From Phytohabitans sp036906915 (lineage in GTDB: Bacteria; Actinomycetota; Actinomycetes; Mycobacteriales; Micromonosporaceae), in NCBI RefSeq assembly GCF_036906915.1, contig NZ_JBAKHX010000028.1, positions 25,554-89,553 of the forward strand: DNA of 64,000 nucleotides, in the 5' to 3' direction. Of this stretch, positions 51,395 to 61,036 are shown one piece after another (position 1 is the stretch's first letter; every line of letters begins with the position of its first letter). Made by a program: the position numbers and the translations under genes. The notes under the pieces were generated by a model. That model had not been told where the DNA came from. It made no database searches and saw nothing but the letters and a program-made list of their open reading frames with translations.

Positions 51395-51498
51395 GGGAAG
51401 GGATGAGGGCAGGCGCGCCGCCACGCCGTCGAGCACCAGGTCGAGCCCGTACCGGAAGGTCCGGTCGCGGGTCAGGCGCGGGTCTTCGCCGGCCCGAG
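51392..51498 (-). pseudogene. C-terminal remnant of a TetR-family regulator
   Basis: In the minus-strand frame ending at the TAA of 51392-51394, residues read RDRTFRYGLDLVLDGVAARL, the typical last helix of TetR_C domains. Everything upstream is replaced by the 3' end of the M24 peptidase gene at 51499. It is co-oriented with the acyl-CoA dehydrogenase, so it was probably its regulator before deletion. Confidence 0.6.
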
Positions 51499-52599
51499 TC
51501 AGAGGGTGACCAGGTCGGTGGGGATGGTGTTCAGGCGCTCCACGCCGGTCGCCGTCACCACCACGATGTCTTCGATGCGGGCGCCGTGGCGGCCGGCCAG
51601 GTAGATGCCGGGCTCGATCGAGAACGCCATCCCCTCCGACAGCTCCAGCTCACTGCCCGCAACGATGTACGGGTCCTCGTGGCCGTCCAGCCCGATGCCG
51701 TGCCCGGTGCGGTGCAGGAACGCCTCGCCGTACCCCGCCGCGGCGATCGCGTCCCGGGCGGCCGCGTCGACCGAACCCGCCCTCACCCCGGGAGCGACCG
51801 CCGCCACGGACGCCACCTGCGCGGCGTGCAGCACGTCGTAGTACGCGATGAAGTCGGACGGCGGGCGACCCACCGCGTAGGTCCGGGTCGAGTCCGAGCA
51901 GTAGCCCGACGGCATCGTCCCGCCGATGTCGACCACCACCGGGTCGCCGGCCTCGACGACCCGCGCGGACGTCTCGTGGTGGGGGCTGGCGCCGTTCGGG
52001 CCGGAGGCCACGATGACGAAGTCGACGGTGGCGTGCCCGGCGCCGCGGATCGCGGCCGCGATGTCGGCGCCGACATCGGCCTCGGTGCGGCCCGGCCGCA
52101 GCCAGTCGCCCATCCGCGCGTGCACGGCGTCGATCGCCGCGGCGGCCTCGCGCAGCGCCGCCACCTCCGCCGGCGACTTGCGCATCCGCAGCGGCGCCAG
52201 CACCTCGCTGGCGAGCCGCTGCCGCGCGCCGGGCAGCGCGTCACGCAGCGCCAGCGCGTGCATCGCCCACATCCGGTCCGAGAGCCCAACGGACCCGACC
52301 TGACCGCCCAGCGCCTTCAAGACCAGCGGATACGGGTCCGAACCGTCGGCGTGGTCCACGATGCGTACCCCGGTGGCCGGCGCCGGTGACGCCTCGGCCG
52401 CCGGACGCTCCAGCCGGGGCACGATGAGGGTCGCCTCGCCGTGCGCCGGCAGCACCAGGCAGGTGAGGCGCTCCAGCACGTGGGCGTGGTAGCCGGTCAG
52501 GTAGCGCAGGTCGGAGCCGGGCGTGACCAGCAGCGCGTCGAGCCCGGCGGCGGCGGTGGCCAGCTGCGCCGCGACCAGGCGATCCGGTGGGTACAACAC
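51499..52599 (-). CDS. M24-family Xaa-Pro peptidase
   Basis: A 366-aa metallopeptidase with a creatinase-like N-terminal domain (to about 130) and the pita-bread M24 catalytic domain. Metal ligands appear as Asp in DIGGTMPSGYCSDSTRTY, His in HRTGHGIGLDGHE, and Glu in SIEPGIYLAG and RIEDIVVV. GTG 52599 is preferred; longer upstream frames contain no family similarity. It is transcribed toward the acyl-CoA dehydrogenase. It is divergent from the secreted glycosidase. Confidence 0.93.
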   Translation of the reverse strand: MLYPPDRLVAAQLATAAAGLDALLVTPGSDLRYLTGYHAHVLERLTCLVLPAHGEATLIVPRLERPAAEASPAPATGVRIVDHADGSDPYPLVLKALGGQVGSVGLSDRMWAMHALALRDALPGARQRLASEVLAPLRMRKSPAEVAALREAAAAIDAVHARMGDWLRPGRTEADVGADIAAAIRGAGHATVDFVIVASGPNGASPHHETSARVVEAGDPVVVDIGGTMPSGYCSDSTRTYAVGRPPSDFIAYYDVLHAAQVASVAAVAPGVRAGSVDAAARDAIAAAGYGEAFLHRTGHGIGLDGHEDPYIVAGSELELSEGMAFSIEPGIYLAGRHGARIEDIVVVTATGVERLNTIPTDLVTL

Positions 52600-52740
52600 G
52601 CCAGGAGCGTACCGGGCTTGCTCCCATCGATCACCATCTGTACGCTCCGCCTTACGCATCACGTGAGCGCGGCCGGGCGGCGTAGCTCGCGGCACCGGCT
52701 CCTGCCGGCCCCACCCGGTCCCCCTCATGAGAGGTACGCG

Positions 52741-55700
52741 ATGCGCAGACCCCTGTCCTTCGTGCTGACCACGGTCGTTGTGGCCAGCCTCCTGGCGTCG
52801 CCAGCCAGCGCCGCCCAGACCATCGGATACCCGTCCTTCAACGGCCCGGCCATCCCCCAGCCGCCCGTCGGGTACTCCACCGGAAACACCATGCAGGCCA
52901 TCTACGACGCGGAAGCCGGCGGCACCGACTTCTGGATGGACCGCCTGCTCGGCCGCACGGGCAGCGACCCGGCCGACGCCGACGGCGGCATCCTGATGAC
53001 CCGCGGCCGCGGCGTGTTCATGAAGCTGCACACCCCGGGCACCATCGGCTTCGGCGGGCGGGTCGCCCACTTCGAGAGCCTCAGCGACCAGAGCGCGTAC
53101 ACGGTGGCCATAACCCCCGGCACGTTCACCGAGCAGGCGTCCCAGCGCTGGCAGGGGCCCTCACACTGGCGCAGCGTGCACACGTCCGGCTCGGTCCGCG
53201 TCAACCAGACCAAGTTCATCACCGACAACAACGTGCTGGTGACGAACATGTCGATCACCAACACCGGCTCCGCCTCGACGACTTTGCAACTGCGGGCCAC
53301 CTCGCCGTACGCGACGACCGCGAGCGGCACCGAGCTCACCGGCCAGCGCGCCTCATACAACAGCCTCACCACGCTGTTCCCCCGGCTGGGCGGCGACAGC
53401 GGGTTCGCGGTGGGAAGCGGCGGCCTCAACCGCTCCGTCACCGTCGGCGCCGGGCAGACGGTCGAGGCCAAGGTCGTGATGGGCTTCGTCACGAACGAGA
53501 TCCCCGCGTCGCTGTCCGAGTACAACACCTACCGCGGGTACAACAACGCGACCGCGTTCGCCACCCACGTGCGCGCCTACAACCGCTGGTGGGCCGAGAA
53601 CATCCCGTACATCGACGTGCCCGAGGCGGCCATCAAGAAGAACATCTACTACCGCTGGTGGCTGATGCGCTTCAACAGCTTCGACGGCGACCTGCCGGGC
53701 CAGACCTACCAGTTCCCCACCTCGACCGAGGGCGTGCTGGGGTACAACAACTCGATCGTGCTGACCCAGCCGATGCACATCGACGACCTGAAGTACCTGC
53801 GGAACCCGATGTACGCCTACGGCAACTGGCTCAACGTCGGCACGGTGTCCCGCAACGGCCGGTACATGGACAACCCCGGTGACCCTGCCAACTGGTCCAA
53901 CAGCTACACCCAGTACATCTCCGAGGCCGGCTGGCGGGCGTACCAGATCCACGGTGGACAGCCGGCGATGCTGGCCAACTTCGCCCGGTACGCCGAGCAG
54001 GACGTCAAGGGTCAGCTCTCGTTCTACGACCACGACAACGACGGGGTCATCGAGTACGACTGGGGCGCGCTGACCGGCAACGACGCCGACGCGGTGTCGT
54101 TCCACTGGCGCTCGGGCTGGCTCGACCGGGCCGAGGGCGCGTACGTGTACAGCAACGCGCTGGCCGCCGTGCAGGCGTACCAGGCGATCGGCAACACCGC
54201 CAAGGCGAACGAGATGCAGGCGATCGCCGACCGGGTGCGCAACGGCATCATCACCCAGCTGTGGAACCCGAACCGGCAGATGCTCGAGCACCGGCACGTG
54301 TCCACCAACGAGCACGTGCCGTGGAAGGAGATCAACAACTTCTACCCGTACGCGGTCGGCCTGATGCCCAACACCGACCAGTACAAGCAGGCGCTGCGCC
54401 TGTTCGACGACCCGGCCGAGTACCCGATCTACCCGTTCTACACGGCCAACCAGCGCGACAAGGCCGCCTCGGGCACCGGTAGCAACAACTTCTCCACCAT
54501 CAACTCGACCGTCCAGTTCAGGCTGCTCGGATCGGTGCTGCGCAACTACCCCAACCAGTGGATGAACAACGAGTGGTACAAGAAGCTGCTCTACTGGAAC
54601 GCCTGGGCGCAGTACATCGGCGGCAACACGTCGTGGCCGGACGCCAACGAGTTCTGGGCCAACTGGAACGGCAGCTCCATCACGTACCGGTCCTGGATCC
54701 ACCACAACATCCTGGGCAGCAGCAACTGGACCGTGATCGAAGACGTCGCCGGCCTGCGTCCGCGCAACGACGCCCAGATCGAGCTGTGGCCGATCAACAT
54801 CAACTGGTCGCACTTCGCGATCAACAACCTGCGGTACCGCGGCCACGACCTCAGCATCGTCTGGGACGACCCGGCCGACGGCGTGACCCGCTACTCGGGC
54901 GTCCCGCAGGGGTACTCGGTCTACATCGACGGCAACCGCGCGTTCACCGTCAACTCGCTCACCCGCGCGGTCTACAACCCGGCCAACGGCTCGGTGAGCC
55001 TGCCCGCCGGCGGCACCGTCGCCTTCAACACCGCCGTCGCCGGGCTCGGCACGCCGCAGAGCGTGCAGCTGACCGGCCCCCGCATCACGGACATCTTCGC
55101 CAAGGCGGGCGTCGACATCACCTCGACGCTGCCCAACCTGGCGCAGGGCGCGAGCGCGACCGCTTCGTACACCGCCTCGGGCACCTCGACCGGTGCCGCC
55201 ATCGACGGGTACACGATCAACGACCCGATCTGGGGCTCCAGCGGCTCGCCGAACGCCACGGACTGGTACGAGCTGAACTTCAACCAGACCCGGACGGTCG
55301 ACGAGGTGCGGCTGCACTTCCGCGACAGCCGGCCGCAGAACGCCACGTACCGGGCGCCGTCGTCGTACACCGTCCAGTACCTGAACGGCAGCACCTGGAC
55401 GAACGTTGCCAACGCGGTCAAGACACCGTCCACGCCGCAGGGCAACTACAACCTCGTCCAGTTCACCCCGGTCAGCGCGCAACGCATCCGGATACAGATG
55501 ACGCACGCGTCCGGCTCCAAGGCCGGGCTGACCGAGGTGAAGGTGTACAACCGGGGCAGCGGCGGTCCCAACCCGGAGCCCAACCCGAACCTGGCGCTCC
55601 AGGCGACGCCCAGCGCGTCGTTCACCTCGTCGTGGGAGTCGGTGGCCGCGATCAACGACGGCATCGACCCGCCGTCGAGCAACGACACCGTCAACCCGCG

Positions 55701-56007
55701 CTGGGGCACCTGGCCCAACGAGGGTGAGCAGTGGGCCGAGCTGACCTGGCCGTCGGCGGTCAACCTCGGCCGCGCCGAGGTGTACTTCTTCGACGACAAC
55801 CAGGGCATCGACATGCCCGCATCGTGGAAGCTCCAGTACTGGAACGGCAGCGCGTACGTCGACATCCCCGCCACGTACCCGCGGGCGGCCAACCAGTACA
55901 ACGTGGTCAGTTTCTCGTCGGTCAACACCACGCGCCTGCGCGTGGTGTTGCAGAGCGCGGCCGACTCCGTCGGCCTGCTGGAGGTGAAGGCCTTCGCCCC
56001 CGCATAG
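52741..56007 (+). CDS. Secreted (alpha/alpha)6-type glycoside hydrolase with two discoidin-like domains
   Basis: A 1,088-aa secreted protein. A Sec signal peptide ends near ASA (cleavage after about residue 24). Residues about 30-280 form a beta-sandwich region, and about 290-720 an alpha/alpha-barrel of the MGH1/GH63-like type, with NNEWYKK, PTSTEGVLGYNNS, FYDHDNDGVIEYDWG and WPDANEFWANWNG segments. Acidic residues there are candidates for catalysis. Two F5/8C (discoidin)-like carbohydrate-binding modules follow at about 797-935 and 950-1088, joined by a Pro/Asn linker. ATG 52741 has a GAGAGG site. The substrate is probably a plant or microbial polysaccharide; the exact GH family is not certain. 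Confidence 0.85.
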   Translation: MRRPLSFVLTTVVVASLLASPASAAQTIGYPSFNGPAIPQPPVGYSTGNTMQAIYDAEAGGTDFWMDRLLGRTGSDPADADGGILMTRGRGVFMKLHTPGTIGFGGRVAHFESLSDQSAYTVAITPGTFTEQASQRWQGPSHWRSVHTSGSVRVNQTKFITDNNVLVTNMSITNTGSASTTLQLRATSPYATTASGTELTGQRASYNSLTTLFPRLGGDSGFAVGSGGLNRSVTVGAGQTVEAKVVMGFVTNEIPASLSEYNTYRGYNNATAFATHVRAYNRWWAENIPYIDVPEAAIKKNIYYRWWLMRFNSFDGDLPGQTYQFPTSTEGVLGYNNSIVLTQPMHIDDLKYLRNPMYAYGNWLNVGTVSRNGRYMDNPGDPANWSNSYTQYISEAGWRAYQIHGGQPAMLANFARYAEQDVKGQLSFYDHDNDGVIEYDWGALTGNDADAVSFHWRSGWLDRAEGAYVYSNALAAVQAYQAIGNTAKANEMQAIADRVRNGIITQLWNPNRQMLEHRHVSTNEHVPWKEINNFYPYAVGLMPNTDQYKQALRLFDDPAEYPIYPFYTANQRDKAASGTGSNNFSTINSTVQFRLLGSVLRNYPNQWMNNEWYKKLLYWNAWAQYIGGNTSWPDANEFWANWNGSSITYRSWIHHNILGSSNWTVIEDVAGLRPRNDAQIELWPININWSHFAINNLRYRGHDLSIVWDDPADGVTRYSGVPQGYSVYIDGNRAFTVNSLTRAVYNPANGSVSLPAGGTVAFNTAVAGLGTPQSVQLTGPRITDIFAKAGVDITSTLPNLAQGASATASYTASGTSTGAAIDGYTINDPIWGSSGSPNATDWYELNFNQTRTVDEVRLHFRDSRPQNATYRAPSSYTVQYLNGSTWTNVANAVKTPSTPQGNYNLVQFTPVSAQRIRIQMTHASGSKAGLTEVKVYNRGSGGPNPEPNPNLALQATPSASFTSSWESVAAINDGIDPPSSNDTVNPRWGTWPNEGEQWAELTWPSAVNLGRAEVYFFDDNQGIDMPASWKLQYWNGSAYVDIPATYPRAANQYNVVSFSSVNTTRLRVVLQSAADSVGLLEVKAFAPA

Positions 56008-56016
56008 GGTGGGCGC

Positions 56017-56994
56017 ATGGAGTACGTACGACTCGGCTCGACCGGCCTCAAGGTGTCCCGCGTCTGTCTCGGCATGATGAGCTACGGCACATCCCGATGG
56101 CGCGACTGGGTGCTGGAGATAGAGGACGCCGAGCCGGTCGTACGCCGCGCGGTCGAGCAGGGCATCACGTTCTTCGACACCGCCGACATGTACTCCGACG
56201 GCGCCAGCGAAGAGGTCACCGGCAAGCTGCTGCGTGACCTCTTCGCCCACCGCGACGACTACGTGCTGGCCACCAAGGTGTACAACCCGATGGGCGACGG
56301 GCCCAACGACAGGGGCCTGTCGCGCAAGCACATCCTCGCCGGCATCGACGCCTCACTGCGCCGGCTCGGCACCGACCACGTCGACCTGTACCAGATCCAC
56401 CGCTGGGACTACGAGACGCCGATCGAGGAGACGATGGCGGCGCTGCACGACGTGGTGCGCTCCGGCAAGGCCCGCTACATCGGCGCCTCCAGCATGTGGG
56501 CGTGGCAGTTCGCCAAGGCCCAGCACGTGGCCGCGGCCAACGGCTGGACGCCGTTCGTGTCCATGCAGAACCACTACAACCTGGTGTACCGCGAGGAAGA
56601 ACGCGAGATGCTCCCGCTCTGCCTCGACCAGGGCGTCGGCGTCGTCCCGTGGAGCCCTCTCGCCCGTGGCCTGCTGGCCGGTGGACGGGGTCGCGGCACC
56701 ACCCGCGCCAGCAACGACCCGATGGCCCGCCAGCTGTACCCGGACTCACACACCTCCGACGCCGACGTCGTCGAGGCCGTCACGGCGGTCGCGCAGCGGC
56801 GCGGCGTCCCCGCCGCACAGGTGGCCCTCGCCTGGCTGATGCGCCAGCCCGCCGTCACCGCGCCGATCGTCGGCGCCACCAAGCTCGGGCACATCGACGA
56901 CGCGGTCGCCGCCGTCAACGTGACGCTCAGCGACGAAGAGGCCACCGAGCTGGAGTTCCCCTACCGGCCCCACCAGATCACGGGACACTCCTGA
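56017..56994 (+). CDS. Aldo/keto reductase
   Basis: A 325-aa NADPH-dependent oxidoreductase of the AKR family. It has YVRLGSTGLKVSRVCLGMMS at the start, the catalytic Asp/Tyr region FFDTADMYSDGASEE, the catalytic Lys in ATKVYNP, the TDHVDLYQIHRWD His region and a late cofactor loop (APIVGATKLGHIDDAV). It starts 9 bp after the glycosidase stop and may be cotranscribed with it. Its end overlaps the convergent hypothetical gene by 17 bp. Confidence 0.94.
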   Translation: MEYVRLGSTGLKVSRVCLGMMSYGTSRWRDWVLEIEDAEPVVRRAVEQGITFFDTADMYSDGASEEVTGKLLRDLFAHRDDYVLATKVYNPMGDGPNDRGLSRKHILAGIDASLRRLGTDHVDLYQIHRWDYETPIEETMAALHDVVRSGKARYIGASSMWAWQFAKAQHVAAANGWTPFVSMQNHYNLVYREEEREMLPLCLDQGVGVVPWSPLARGLLAGGRGRGTTRASNDPMARQLYPDSHTSDADVVEAVTAVAQRRGVPAAQVALAWLMRQPAVTAPIVGATKLGHIDDAVAAVNVTLSDEEATELEFPYRPHQITGHS

Positions 56995-57325
56995 GCTCTT
57001 CGACGACGCTGGTGCCCCCGCCCGGCTTCGACTCCCACTCCCACACCTCATCCAGGCGCAGCCGGCCGTCCGGCAGCACCTCGATCGAGGTCGCGCAGTG
57101 CCCGCCCGACGTCTCACCGTCGGCGTTCAGCTGCACGTACCGGATGTCCAGCGTGTCACCAGTGCGGGTGCCGACCAGGTACCCGTGGCGCACCGCCCCG
57201 CCCCGATAGGTGGCCCACACCTCGCCGTCCCGCTCGCGGTACTCGAAGATCGTGTCCGCCCCGACCTCGCCGCCGACGTTGGCGACGGCGGCGAAGCTAC
57301 GCCCGTCCAGCGAAGGTGCCATCAT
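56978..57325 (-). CDS. Small beta-rich protein of unknown function
   Basis: A 115-aa soluble protein of mostly beta structure. It has SFAAVANVGGEVGADTIFEY, EVWATYRGGAVRHGYLVGTR and a closing WEWESKPGGGTSVVEEL. It resembles a short family mislabelled in databases as N-acetylglutamate synthase, with no GNAT motifs visible. The ATG at 57325 or the adjacent one may be the start; neither has a clear ribosome site. It overlaps the aldo/keto reductase by 17 bp. Confidence 0.7.
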   Translation of the reverse strand: MMAPSLDGRSFAAVANVGGEVGADTIFEYRERDGEVWATYRGGAVRHGYLVGTRTGDTLDIRYVQLNADGETSGGHCATSIEVLPDGRLRLDEVWEWESKPGGGTSVVEELRSVP

Positions 57326-57368
57326 GATCGCGATCTTAAAGGCAGGGCCCCGCCGGCCTCGCCGTGGG

Positions 57369-58400
57369 TCAGCCCTCGTGGGCCAGGCGCTTCGCGAGCC
57401 AGGCCAGCGCCATCGGGTACCGGTAGTCGATGCCGCCGTGCCCGGCGTCGAACAGTTCGAAGTGGATCCGGTCGGCCGGCACCCCGATCCGGTCAAGACG
57501 TGCCCGGAATTCCTCCGCACCCAGATCCAGGTACCACTCGTCGCGGGTGCCGGCGTCGATCCAGATCGAGCGCACCGACCGCAGCGCCTCCGCGTACCGG
57601 TCGACCATCCGCACGGGGTCCCAGTCGAGCCAGCGCTGCCACACCTCCGGCAGCAGCGCGCCGGTCCTCTGGTCGAACGGCAGCTCCGGCGTGCCGTCCG
57701 GGCGCGCCGAGAAGCAGGCCGCGCAGCCGAGCAGGATCAGCAGCTCGCTGTCGGCCTCCTTCGTGAAGGAGGTCCGGGACCGGAAGTCGGCCCACCACCG
57801 CTGGATGTCATGGTCGTAGTCGCGCAGCAGCCGCACCGCCTTGGGGAACGTGGGGATGTAGCTCAGCTCGTACAGGCTGTCGCCGGCGTGCGTGGCGAAA
57901 GCCCCGAACAGGTCCGGCCGCAGCATCGGCGTGACCATCGCCCCGAAGCCGCCGGACGACTTGCCGCTGATCGCCCGCGCCTCCCGGTTGGCCAGCGTGC
58001 GGTACCGCGCGTCGACCCACGGCACCACCTCGTCGCACAGGTACGAGTGGTACGCCCCGGTGCCGGGCGAGTCGACGAACTGCGAGCCGCCATAGGCGGT
58101 CCACGCGTCGACGAACACCACGACGCACGGCGGCGCCTCACCGGACGCGAACAGGGCGTCGGCGGTCTCGATGAACGGCTGCCGGTACGGCGCGCGGTTG
58201 GCCCACATGGCGACGTGCCCGGTGTACCCCTGGATCACGTACACCGCCGGGTACCGCACGGCGCTCTCGTCGTAACCCGGCGGCAGGTACACCCAGATCG
58301 GCCGCTGGTGCGGGTCGCCGAGCGGGTTGCCGCGCAGCAGCTTGGATTCGATGGTGACGCGGTCGAGGCGGCCGGCGAGTTCGACGTCCCAAGGCAACAT
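57369..58400 (-). CDS. Alpha/beta-hydrolase esterase
   Basis: A 343-aa hydrolase of the esterase-D-like group. The core shows RPIWVYLPPGYDES, VYVIQGYTGH (oxyanion-region HG-like loop), the nucleophile motif ISGKSSGGFGA (Ser inside G-x-S-x-G), the acid in the IDAGTRDEWY segment and a late His in FDAGHGGIDYR. No signal peptide is evident. Its stop lies 43 bp from the start of the small beta-rich gene, which is transcribed in the same direction. Confidence 0.9.
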   Translation of the reverse strand: MLPWDVELAGRLDRVTIESKLLRGNPLGDPHQRPIWVYLPPGYDESAVRYPAVYVIQGYTGHVAMWANRAPYRQPFIETADALFASGEAPPCVVVFVDAWTAYGGSQFVDSPGTGAYHSYLCDEVVPWVDARYRTLANREARAISGKSSGGFGAMVTPMLRPDLFGAFATHAGDSLYELSYIPTFPKAVRLLRDYDHDIQRWWADFRSRTSFTKEADSELLILLGCAACFSARPDGTPELPFDQRTGALLPEVWQRWLDWDPVRMVDRYAEALRSVRSIWIDAGTRDEWYLDLGAEEFRARLDRIGVPADRIHFELFDAGHGGIDYRYPMALAWLAKRLAHEG

Positions 58401-58555
58401 GCCGCCCAGTCAACCACTCAGCGGTCCAGCCCGCGGGCGCCTACGCGTGGCGTATGGGCCCTTCACTCGAAACCGCGCGCCGCACCAGCACGGGAACTCG
58501 CCTGGGAGATCGCCGATCTGTGCTCCGACATGGGCCGCCTCCTCTGTCTGGCCTC

Positions 58556-59371
58556 TCAACACGGGGTGTGCTCGGCGCCGGTGGACAGCAGCAGGAACTG
58601 TCCCGGCGTCGGCTCGGACAGCGTGTGCCGCATCTCCCAGCGCGTGCAGGTCTGCTCCTCGCTGCCGCTCGGCCCGTAGCCGGGGTCCTGGGTGCTCTGG
58701 AAGGTCACCCAAGCAATCGCGGCCCCCTCGCCAAGATGGTCGTCGGCCACCTCCCGCAACACGATGTCGCTGTCGTAGGTCGTGGACACGCCATCGATGA
58801 AGGCGCTCCAGCCCGCGGTGCTGTGGGGGTCGATCGGATGTCGGGAATCGATCACCGCGCGCGTCCGTTCGTAGTCCCGCTCGTTGATGCCGGAGAAATA
58901 CGCGTCCAGCATCCAGGCGACGTCGACGGCCCGTGGGTCGGCGCTCGCCGGCGCGTAGTCGACGACGCCGAGGTAGCGCGGTACGTACGGCTCGCGTGGT
59001 GGCGGGGGCGCGACCGTCGTGCGCCTCCGCGGCGGCGCGGGCGGAGCGGTGGTCGGAGCGCCGGGCGTGGTCTCGGGAGCCGCGAGCGTCGGCGATGGCG
59101 CCGGCGGTGCCGGCGTATCCGGTTCCGTGGCGTCGTCCCCGCCGCCCGGGCGGAGTGCCGCGGCGCCGACGGTGACGGCGGCGACCAAGGCGAAGGCGGC
59201 ACCGACGATCACCCATCGGCTCCGCCACCGGGCCCGGTCGGGTAGCGCGGGGGCGAGAAGGTCCGGCGGGCGCTCCGTGCCGGTCACCTCGGTCCCACAC
59301 GCGGGGCAGAATCGCGCGTCGGGACGCACGGGGTGGCCGTTTGGACAGCGGTTCTCCAGTCGCTCGGTCAT
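58556..59371 (-). CDS. Zinc-ribbon, single-pass membrane protein
   Basis: A 271-aa protein with an N-terminal zinc ribbon (C9 then C22 and C25 in RCPNGHP and FCPACG, with H13), a membrane helix at about 52-72, a long Pro/Thr-rich external linker (80-127) and an exported domain of about 140 residues (YLGVVDYAPA ... LLLSTGAEHTPC). ATG 59371 follows CAGGAGGCACGA. It starts 20 bp after the next gene upstream in the same direction, so the two are probably one operon. The external domain has no recognised family; a sensing or binding role is inference. Confidence 0.8.
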   Translation of the reverse strand: MTERLENRCPNGHPVRPDARFCPACGTEVTGTERPPDLLAPALPDRARWRSRWVIVGAAFALVAAVTVGAAALRPGGGDDATEPDTPAPPAPSPTLAAPETTPGAPTTAPPAPPRRRTTVAPPPPREPYVPRYLGVVDYAPASADPRAVDVAWMLDAYFSGINERDYERTRAVIDSRHPIDPHSTAGWSAFIDGVSTTYDSDIVLREVADDHLGEGAAIAWVTFQSTQDPGYGPSGSEEQTCTRWEMRHTLSEPTPGQFLLLSTGAEHTPC

Positions 59372-59390
59372 TCGTGCCTCCTGACCGTGC

Positions 59391-60836
59391 TCAGTCACCG
59401 GTTCTCAGTCGCGTGCCGCACGCTTCGCAGTAGGAGTCGCCGTCGGCGCAGGCGCGGCCGCAGCTGGTGCAGAAGACCGGGGGTGGGCCGGCGACCGGCC
59501 GTGCCGTACCCGGCTGCTGCCTGGCCAGATGGATCATCGCGCCAAGCCAGGTGCCCACTACCGCCCATATGAGCGGCAGAAACACGGTGGCCACCGTGGA
59601 CGGTCTGATGTGGACGCTGGCACCAGCCGCCTCGATCTGCCCACTCGCCAGCCACGCCAGTACCCAGCAGCCGACGACGAGCGGGGCACCGGCGTACAGT
59701 GCGGCCGTGACGGCCGTTCGCGGCTCGGGACCGGCCCGGCCCGCGGCCACATAGCCCGCCCGCACCGTGGCCGCGAGCGGAATCAACAGCAGAAGGAGCC
59801 AGTATCGGGGAACGTCCATGTCGCCCGCGCCGGCCGCACCGAACACGCCGGCCGACGAGGACTCGTAGCCGCCGAAGCCACTCACGCTCGCGCTCATGGT
59901 GGCCCCCATCCCCGCGACCACCGCCCAAGTGACCAGGTTCGGCATGGCCAGCAACGCCAGGAGGGCGAGGACACCGGGCCGCACATCGACGCCGGCGTCG
60001 CCATCAAATGCCGCGGCCAGCAGGGCGACGACGACCGCGAGCATTCCCAGGGCGCCAGCGACCAGCGCACCGGCCGCCGCTCCCGTGGTCCCGGCCGCCG
60101 TACCAGGGAGCCGACCGTCCATTCTGGCCAGAATTCGCGCCCAGGACTGGTCCCTCTTCGACCGCAGTGCCCCGGTGGCTCCGAAGACGACGGCCCACAC
60201 GAACGGCAGGAACAGCGCGCCCACCGCCGAGGCATGGGCCTCGTCGCCATCCACGTCGAGACGGGCGATCAGCGAGCCCCCGAATGACAGCAACGCGTAC
60301 ACCACCGCGAGGCGCACGACGACGAGGAAGCGGCCGCGCGGCTCCCGCTCGGAACGCGCGACGAACCGTCCGGCCGCCGCCAGGATCACACCAACAATGA
60401 GCATCCCCCCGAGCGGCGCGAACGTCACCGTCGTTGTCGAGAAGTCACCATCGAAGACGATGCCGACGCGTTGGAAGAGCAACAGACACAGCATCGCGAG
60501 AAGGAAGAGGTCCGGTCCCGGTCCATCCTCCGGCCCGGAGAGCACGATGAGCAGGCTGACCAGAATCAGGCAGGCCGCGTATCCAGCGACGAACGCCCCG
60601 ACCGCGCCGACAGCGGGTGTCCGCCACCAGCGGCGGAGGCCGGCTGGCGACAGCACCGACTCGGCCAGAAACGCGGCGAACGCGGCCATCCTGCCCGCCG
60701 GTGCGGGCGGTGACGGCTCGGCCGCACGTTGACTCGTGTCGGGCCCCACCGACGTACCGGGCAGTTCGCTGCCGCACCACCGGCATTTGAGCGCCTTGTC
60801 CTGAATAGGCTCGGCGCAGTAGGGACATGTCTTCAT
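59391..60836 (-). CDS. Multi-pass membrane protein with zinc ribbons at both ends
   Basis: A 481-aa protein with a zinc ribbon at residues 4-23 (CPYCAEPIQDKALKCRWCGS) and a second at the C-terminus (FCTSCGRACADGDSYCEACG), both expected in the cytoplasm. Between them are about ten hydrophobic helices (70-440) and glycine/serine-rich loops. No transporter signature is visible. It is the first gene of a two-gene unit with the zinc-ribbon protein that follows. Such ribbon-capped membrane proteins are common in actinobacteria without known function. Confidence 0.8.
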   Translation of the reverse strand: MKTCPYCAEPIQDKALKCRWCGSELPGTSVGPDTSQRAAEPSPPAPAGRMAAFAAFLAESVLSPAGLRRWWRTPAVGAVGAFVAGYAACLILVSLLIVLSGPEDGPGPDLFLLAMLCLLLFQRVGIVFDGDFSTTTVTFAPLGGMLIVGVILAAAGRFVARSEREPRGRFLVVVRLAVVYALLSFGGSLIARLDVDGDEAHASAVGALFLPFVWAVVFGATGALRSKRDQSWARILARMDGRLPGTAAGTTGAAAGALVAGALGMLAVVVALLAAAFDGDAGVDVRPGVLALLALLAMPNLVTWAVVAGMGATMSASVSGFGGYESSSAGVFGAAGAGDMDVPRYWLLLLLIPLAATVRAGYVAAGRAGPEPRTAVTAALYAGAPLVVGCWVLAWLASGQIEAAGASVHIRPSTVATVFLPLIWAVVGTWLGAMIHLARQQPGTARPVAGPPPVFCTSCGRACADGDSYCEACGTRLRTGD

Positions 60837-61036
60837 CCGCAGACACCCCCGCGCATATGCCGGCCCGAATCACGACGAGCCGCGCACGCTTCCAAGATTC
60901 AGTACAGGTGAGCTTGGCCAGCGCCGCAGCCTTATCGCGGGATTTGGTACCGCTGTTGAGACTGAGGCGGCCGCGACCCGCCGTTCCTGCACAACGTCTC
61001 CACCAATCGCCCGCACCCCTGTGGTGGGCTTGGCGA

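Noticed and set aside
53353..56331. A 990-residue open frame antisense to the glycosidase
   Set aside because: Same GC-bias pattern, composition Val/Gly/Arg-rich, no start signals; the sense gene has a signal peptide and domains.
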